Source of the DNA: Aquatica leii
Taxonomy: Eukaryota; Arthropoda; Insecta; Coleoptera; Lampyridae
Length of the DNA: 64,000 nt
Assembly: GCA_035610365.1 (NCBI GenBank)
Contig: CM069432.1
Coordinates: 280,091,482-280,155,481, forward strand
Reading direction: 5' to 3'
In this document: positions 58,042 through 64,000 of the stretch, one piece after another
How the letters are laid out: every line of letters begins with the position of its first letter
How positions within the stretch are numbered: the first letter of the stretch is position 1
Position numbers and translations under genes: made by a program
The notes under the pieces: generated by a model
What the model saw: the letters and a program-made list of their open reading frames with translations, nothing else
Told to the model about the DNA's origin: nothing
Database searches by the model: none

Positions 58042-60336
58042 AAACAATAAGTACATTTTTAGCTTTTTAGGGTATTAGATAAATGTTTATTCCATATAAA
58101 TGAATATTTCTGTACTATAAAAAAATTCAATTTTTAAAGACCGCTGGGGAGGCAGAAGACGTTTTTTTAATTTTTTTTTTCGTATTTTTCACTCCACGCT
58201 AGTGTCCATAACTAAGTTTATTCGGCTTAATGGTGGACACCTCCGGGGTCCATTACTAGCACATTGCTAAATTTCTTGTTTGAGTAGTGGTCACCCCCCA
58301 ATAAAATTTCCACAATTAAATTTTGGTATGTTTATAGTGTATACATATATTTTGACTTACCTTATATAAACTCAAAGTCTATAACACTCTCCCCAGCAAG
58401 GTTGTTTTTAATTTCATGAAATAACGCACCAACCTAAAGAACACTTTGAGCAGCTGGTTACACAATTATTTGGCGCTTATTTTGAAAATTATAAGTCAAT
58501 TTCTAGCACAGGTGTCCATTACCGGTGCAATGTCCATTACTGGGACAGTTACCCTATTTTAAGTTTTTTAAACAAATTTGAATCCTACTTTAATTCTGTA
58601 AATATTTGTAATTTTAATTAATGTTATTGTAATAAGTAATTTAACTGAGCTATTAAAATTACAGCTTTACATAACAAAAATTAAATTTATAGGTTGGAGA
58701 GATAACGCATCCTTAAAGTTAAGTTCTAGGGTGTCCTTACTTAGACGAGGTTTTCGATAATTGGTGATCGTAGGCTAAATTACTACGTGGTGGAATAAAA
58801 AATAATTTACAAAATAATTACATATTTGTTGTAATCGTTTTTTTAATTTTAAAATAAAAAAGAAAATTATTTTCTATTAATAGTTTTTTTTATAGGCAAC
58901 ACACTTTACAAGTTCACATTATTTTCCAGTCAATTTTATCATTGTTTCCAATAAATTATTACTACGCATACGATGTCGAATAAATCTCATAATTTGTATA
59001 ATACTAATGCATATATAGTTTAATTGTTAGTTTTTGTTACAATTTAAAAATTAACGATTACAGTAAAATGAAAAGACCAAATAAGTAATAAAGTGTTAAA
59101 GTTGAGCATCATTAATTTTTATTAGAATCTCGTGAAAAATACGTCAATTAAAAGTTATATTTAATCAGGATAAAAACGTACACATTGGATCTATTATAAA
59201 TTTTCAAAAAACTATACTAAAACTTCATTGATATAATTTCACAATTTCTCAAAAAAAAATTGTATATTAATGCATCATAAAACGTGTTGAAAACTTAGAT
59301 AATGCTCCGTACAATGATAATTATCACTAAAATTGCAACATCTCATAATGACCTCATAAATTATCATAGAAACATATAAAATTGAAGTGTGTGAAAAAAT
59401 ATATTGTACTATGAGCTGATAATAACTACGTCATGTTAATAGTGTGAATAGGCAATAATTATAAAATGCGCAATGCAACGCAGTCTAAGAAATCTTATGG
59501 TGAGCATTTATAAAGTCGAATTTTGAATCAAATGCATGTGCAACTGTCGCTGGTGCTGCACAAACTTATTTCTACGTTAGACGTAGCGTCACACAAAGAA
59601 AGACATAGCTTACAAAGCTTAAAATTACACGTGACCGACAGTGTTTGCTACCGGTGTTCGTCAGTATGTACACAAAACGCGTGTGTAGCTGTGACTTTTT
59701 TTAGCGGATTTAAAAAAAAGGTAAGTTGTTTGTTTATAAACTTTTCGATTAATAAACTTCCTTCCGTTTAATGTTCTGATAGTTACTGCCTGATAAAACG
59801 TTTAATTTTTCTATTTATAAAAATGTTGCTTTCAAAGTGCGTCAATAACAATAAGTAAAACGTTTCTGGAAAGAATGTTTTGCATGTTGATGACATTTTT
59901 CAATGTGCCATAAATTGATTGGTATTAATTACGTGGTTTAATTGTACGTTAATGAGGACATCAACATGGTTTTATGTCTAATTTTAACAGCATGACTTAA
60001 TTACCATACACAGAATTCAAGAATTATACAAGTACTTGGGAAAACATTATGTGTGGTATTACACGTAATCACTTTTTGGCATTAGAAAAAGAGACTAACG
60101 AGATTTGTAAATATTCAAATTAGTGTTGCATTTATTACGTATTGATATTATTTATGGTACTTTTATGGCAAGATTTACTATGAGTCTAGAATTGCCCAAC
60201 AAACTTTGTAAACTGTTATTAGAGCTTGTGACTATTCTAAAATCTAATTTAGAAAATATTTTAAAACGAACTCTGCGATATGCAGAATAATTTGGTTAAT
60301 TTCACATATTTCTTATATACACTATTAGTGTATGTA
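58042..60336. other. Unassigned sequence with recurring GTGTCCATTAC motifs
   Basis: GTGTCCATAAC (58201), GGTGGACACC (58228), GGTCCATTACTAGCAC (58249), GTGTCCATTACCGGTGC (58512) and TGTCCATTACTGGGACAG (58530) recur in both orientations within 350 bases. This pattern resembles subterminal repeats of a short DNA transposon. The rest, including a frame at 59523-59771, has no recognised content. Confidence 0.35.
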
Positions 60337-62535
60337 GGGTATGGTGGGGTAGGATCGGACACGTTTTTTCAAAAATTAATATTGCAAAAATAAGAGAAAA
60401 TTTTTGAGATATTTCTGGTGCTATGGATACCTTAGACTATTTCCAACATTTTAGCAATCTCAATCAAAAAAATGCAGTTGTTGCATTTGTCCGAATCTGC
60501 CCCACAGTGGGGTACATTCGGACAAGTCTAATAAAATTCAGAATTTATTCATTTTTAAGAGAATAAAAGACATACATAATAAAAATAGTTTATTGAACAT
60601 TATAACCATCAAAATTGTAATAAAATTTTATGAGCGAGCACATCCTGGAAGTTTCTGGTGCTTCCACAGGGTTAGGTATTTTTGAAACGACGTCTTCTCT
60701 GGAAACAGTCGAAATATCTTGCAAGTCTGGAAAGGGAAAACCATTTTTATACTTCCGTAAAAAATTTACTGTATAAGAGCCATTATTATTGCAAGATTCC
60801 ACTCTGCCAATGTAATGTAATGCCCTTTTGTTGGTCGGAAATTTGACGAGCAAATAATCATTACAGTTGACTACGTCGTCATCCAATAGGATGGGCACAT
60901 CATTGTCTTGAAACTCATCCAGGGAATCGGACAGATCGTCAAAAAATTTTTTCTCATGAACAATATTCTGTGGCAAATCCACATCAGAATCTGAGGAGTC
61001 ACTTTCTATTTTCTTCAACTTTTTCTTTGGTGCCTTCCCTTTGCCCTTCTTCCTAACTTTTGTATCTTTTTTGTTCACTTCACCTCCACTTTGTAATATA
61101 TTACTCTTAGTGTTTTCTCTTTCCAACTTTTGTTTTCTCATAGTTTCCAATTCTTGAATTCTTTCCTTCTCCGGTGTACTCGTATAAATTCTGTATTTAC
61201 CTAGTTGAGACTTTCCATTTGTTTTCCTCGGGCCTGCCTTTGGTAATGGTCTGACGATGTGGACGGTTAATATTTTAACTTTTGGTTTTGTAACGCGATT
61301 TACTATGTCATTTAATAACATTCTTATCGTCATAGTCACTTCATCAATTTCGGAATCGGCCACATTGCTAGTGCTCATGCTGATGGACGGAATACACGAA
61401 TTGTTATAGGCAATAGAAGTTGATGGCAATTCACACTGTTTCATTTGAACTTCAGGATCTGTCCGAGCTGTTACGAATGACCCCATGAAATCGTCATCAT
61501 TAAAAATCATAGAATTAATAGGCCACAAGCCGGTACTGGATAAGCTGCTGATAATGTTTTTTGGTGTAAAACTTTGCAGATAAGGATCTGCAGTGAGTTT
61601 AGCGATGTCATAAATTCCAATTGGTTTTCCAGGATTTGAAATCATGAAGTCATTAAAGGCAGCCTTAAATCTGGTATTAAATGGGCCATAAATGCACCTA
61701 TCTAGGGGTTGCATCTTGTGGGTGCAATGGGGTAGAAATGATAGTAGAACTATGCCGTTTTCACGAAAATAGTTTATCGCCTCAAGTAAAGTGTGTGTTT
61801 CATGGTTATCAAGCAACAAAAGAATTGAATTTGCTTGGATACAACCAGTATGTTTTTGAATATGCTCCAATAACTAAAGAAAAAAATTTGAAGACATCCA
61901 CCCTGACTTCTCGGCAAAACCTATTGCCCAGGTACGGAACCATACATAAACTGCTCCTTCATACGTACACAAGGAAATATATATCCCGGAGGAATTGTAT
62001 TTCCCACAGCATAAATGAAGCCGCACATTGTAACTAATACGTCCCTTTCAGCTGAAACGCACTGGCCCACTCCTTTTGTCCCTGTTTCGGCAATAACTTT
62101 TGGAGCCTGAAGAAAGGTTGTCACACCAGTTTCGTCAGTATTCCAAATACGATTAGGAGAAAAATTGTATTTTTGTTGAACTTCTGCATAATTCTTAAAA
62201 AACAAAGTAACATTGGCTTTGTTGAAAGCCGCTGCTCGTGCAATGCTGGTATTTTCTGCTTTCCGATAGGAAAGTCTCTTAAGACGGTCATAAAGAGTTG
62301 ATTTGAGGATATTGAAAGTGCTGGCAGCCATGCGAATCGACATTTGACGATTGAGCACAGCTATAATAGATTTTTTTAAATGATCTTTGGGAATATCAGG
62401 GTGATTTCTCTTTTTGATGTAGTTACGCACCATCCTAAAAAGTAAAAACAATCAAAATGTGTTTTCTTGATTCGGACAGTCCGAAACTGCCCCACTCGAT
62501 TTGTCCGAATGTGCTCCATTTACAAAAAAACAAGA
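60337..62535 (-). mobile_element. pogo-like DNA transposon, right end unresolved
   Basis: The left end, after TA at 60335-60336, reads GGGTATGGTGGGGTAGGATC then GGACACG, like the TIRs of the element at 40863. A subterminal palindrome TTGTCCGAATCTGCCCCA / TGGGGTACATTCGGACAA lies at 60487-60525, and related TTGTCCGAATGTGC and GAAACTGCCCCACTC copies lie at 62470-62516. The exact right TIR was not found, so the right boundary is approximate. Confidence 0.7.
60590..62451 (-). pseudogene. pogo-like transposase, recently disabled
   Basis: The N-terminal part (62451-61921) has an HTH region (QMSIRMAASTFNILKSTLYD), NTDETGVTTFLQAPKV (first Asp) and VSAERDVLVTMCGF. The second part (61870-60590) has ILLLLDNHETH (second Asp), HKMQPLD (third Asp), NIISSLSSTGLWPIN, a basic region and a C-terminal domain, VKFPTNKRALHYIGRVES. 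Only two lesions separate the halves: a one-base deletion near 61920 and a TAG near 61872 where Trp or a similar residue would be. Long open frames make it the youngest-looking transposase in the window. Confidence 0.88.
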
Positions 62536-62800
62536 AAATGACTGAATTAAAATTCCCGCGCGATTCACATTCCTTTTGATGAGGTTACATATCGCACAAC
62601 ATATTAATATCTACGGTAAATAGGATAAAACTTACCTCACTGTTCTTTTTAAGCTGATAAAGCTTACAATAACTCTAAAAAAATTGATAAAAGCAGCACT
62701 GTTTTTCAATTTTCTCAAATAAATATTTCGGAAGTAATTGATGGCGGTCAACCTTTACGTATCATAGATCTACTACTATAGAAGTATATTGTACTGTCAA
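62536..62800. other. Spacer between pogo element and gypsy copy
   Basis: No recognised feature. Confidence 0.3.
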
Positions 62801-62809
62801 TACGACAGT

Positions 62810-64000
62810 GTGATAACACTAATATAATATATATGATAGTAATTTATATATAACTATCACTAGATATTTATAAACACTGTCCGATAAGTAGCACCTTTAT
62901 TTATCTACACTGGTGTTTATTTGTACTACTAGGCGCCTTTATTTATTTAAACCGACACAATATTCTTCCGACTTCTCACTACACTTGATTAAACTCCATT
63001 TCCTTCGAATACTTTTTAGATTTTTACTTTGTGTGATTTAGAATATTCCATCTTTTGGTAAAAGTTTCCAAATATTTAACGAACGCTTCACTCGCCCTTT
63101 TTTAAGTCTGTTCTGTCCCAGAACAAGAACAAGAACAGCGGTAGAAAGAGTGGTGACGATACCGGCAGCTCTCTCCATTTCGGCAACTTTCTTAAGCATG
63201 AAAGCAGCAGTCAATGCACTTTTTCTGACCCGAAATTCTACTTGGATGGTAACTGCAGATCAACACTTGAACGGTTACTCTTTGGAAGACGACATCCAAC
63301 ATATTTCAGACTGTCCTCTAATCCAGTTGATTTAAATGTCTTAATATGGTGGAACTCCATTTCTCTCTTGGAATTCCATAATGTTCGCTACAGATTTTCG
63401 TATAACACCTTTGCACGTGAGTACTTCTTGGTGACCAAATAAAAAATAAAGCGTCGGTCATCATGTAGTTTTAAGACTGCGACAGCCATTTGTTGTTTTC
63501 GTAGTTCATCTAGCCGACCAAGCTTCTGCTTAAATACTACTCCAATCCCTTTGCACAACCCAAAATTTTTACTCACGCAATATGCAATGGCGTAATCTAT
63601 TCGTGTTTAGAACAAGTCGGTATGTCATCAGGAAGAGGTGCAGGTACTAATCCCAATCTCTTTGGCGTTCGGACATTACTTTAGCTAGGTACTTTCCCAT
63701 TGCCAAATTCAATTATCCAACCATGCCCCCAGATTGAGGATGGAGGCGTTTTCTTAGTTCTCTTAATTTTTAACAGTCGGCAAACTTCTTGAAACATTGC
63801 AGACCCAAAATAGTGACCTTAGTCAAAATGTAATTCCAACCTCTAAACCGACAGAAAAACTTCACCAAAACGTCTGCGGCTGTAGCTGCTTCTTGATTGG
63901 TTATGGCTTAAGCCTCCGTCCATTACGTAAAATAATTCATTGCTACTAAAGTGTATCGGTTTCTCAAATGAGATTCTGGGAACGGCCCTGCGATATAATT
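62810..64000 (-). mobile_element. Second gypsy-macro element copy, antisense, runs off right edge
   Basis: Read right to left: integrase remnant (64000-63600), macro domain (63590-63245), CCCH finger (63215-63150), a purine-rich stretch (AAAAAAGGGCGAG, about 63103-63091) and an LTR starting TGAAGCGTTCG at 63090. The LTR's downstream part shares AAATAAATAAAGG-type sequence near 62935. The LTR's far end is not defined; about 62810 is a guess. Integrase blocks NQEAATAADVLVK and LAKVMSER match those of the first copy at 11690-11920, with stops between. Confidence 0.7.
63150..63640 (-). pseudogene. Macro domain plus CCCH finger of the second gypsy-macro copy, broken
   Basis: The frame from about 63595 has IAYCVSKNFGLCKGIGVVFK, then GRLDELRKQQ, DDRRFIFYLVTKKYS and KVLYENL (63576-63388), the first half of an OARD1-like macro domain. 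After stops and a frame change, NMLDVVFQ and VQVLICSYHPSRISGQ (about 63285-63225) match the end of the domain in copy 1. The CCCH finger then reads C-CFHA*ES-C-RNGES-C-RYR-H. All four ligands are present, with Cys codons at 63165-63167 and 63183-63185 and His at 63153-63155, but a stop lies inside the first loop. The GC-rich insert of copy 1 is absent here. Confidence 0.75.

Noticed and set aside
1-64000. tRNA, rRNA, CRISPR or bacterial operon features
   Set aside because: None seen; introns, poly(A) signals and eukaryotic transposons show an animal nuclear sequence.

Overview
This is a TE-saturated, AT-rich nuclear window from an animal, most likely an insect. Evidence for this is the insect-type pancreatic-family lipase, the mix of pogo, hAT, piggyBac, R1-like, Pao/BEL, gypsy and Polinton relics, and spliceosomal introns of only 48-51 bp. 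Introns of that size are common in beetles, but the order is an inference. All calls come from reading translations by eye; no database search was run.

Only two genes look intact. One is a two-exon secreted lipase-family protein at 6874-7935 (+), whose catalytic serine is replaced by cysteine. The other is a five-exon mARC-type MOSC-domain gene at 29448-40658 (+). Its first intron is 10 kb and full of transposon remains, while its other three introns are 48-51 bp. The exons of both genes join into uninterrupted frames of 337 and 339 residues.

Nearly everything else is mobile DNA. From left to right: a pogo-like element (1-2093); a purine-rich L1-like LINE with a 13-bp target duplication (2284-6483); the lipase; a gypsy-type LTR element (8311-14023) hit by a solo LTR and by an antisense retroelement fragment; a second large solo LTR (15472-17383); a solo LTR of the gypsy family (20045-20469); a Jockey/I-like gag relic; a further LTR copy (22175-23285); an inverted second copy of the LINE (24369-28685); the mARC gene with piggyBac, R1-like LINE, Pao/BEL and pogo relics in its first intron; a pogo-like element with terminal repeats and TA sites (40863-44586); a Polinton-type DNA polymerase B relic next to a macro-domain fragment (46672-48168); an unassigned transposon-like gene split by two solo LTRs (50111-55388); a hAT element with TIRs and an 8-bp duplication (55627-58033); another pogo-like element (60337-about 62535); and an antisense second copy of the gypsy family running off the right edge.

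The most unusual content is the gypsy family. Between the integrase and the 3' LTR it carries a macro (ADP-ribose-binding) domain of OARD1 type followed by a CCCH zinc finger. Both copies in the window show this arrangement, and a third macro-like fragment lies beside the Polinton polymerase. All copies here are broken, so this is the fossil of an element architecture rather than a working system at this locus.
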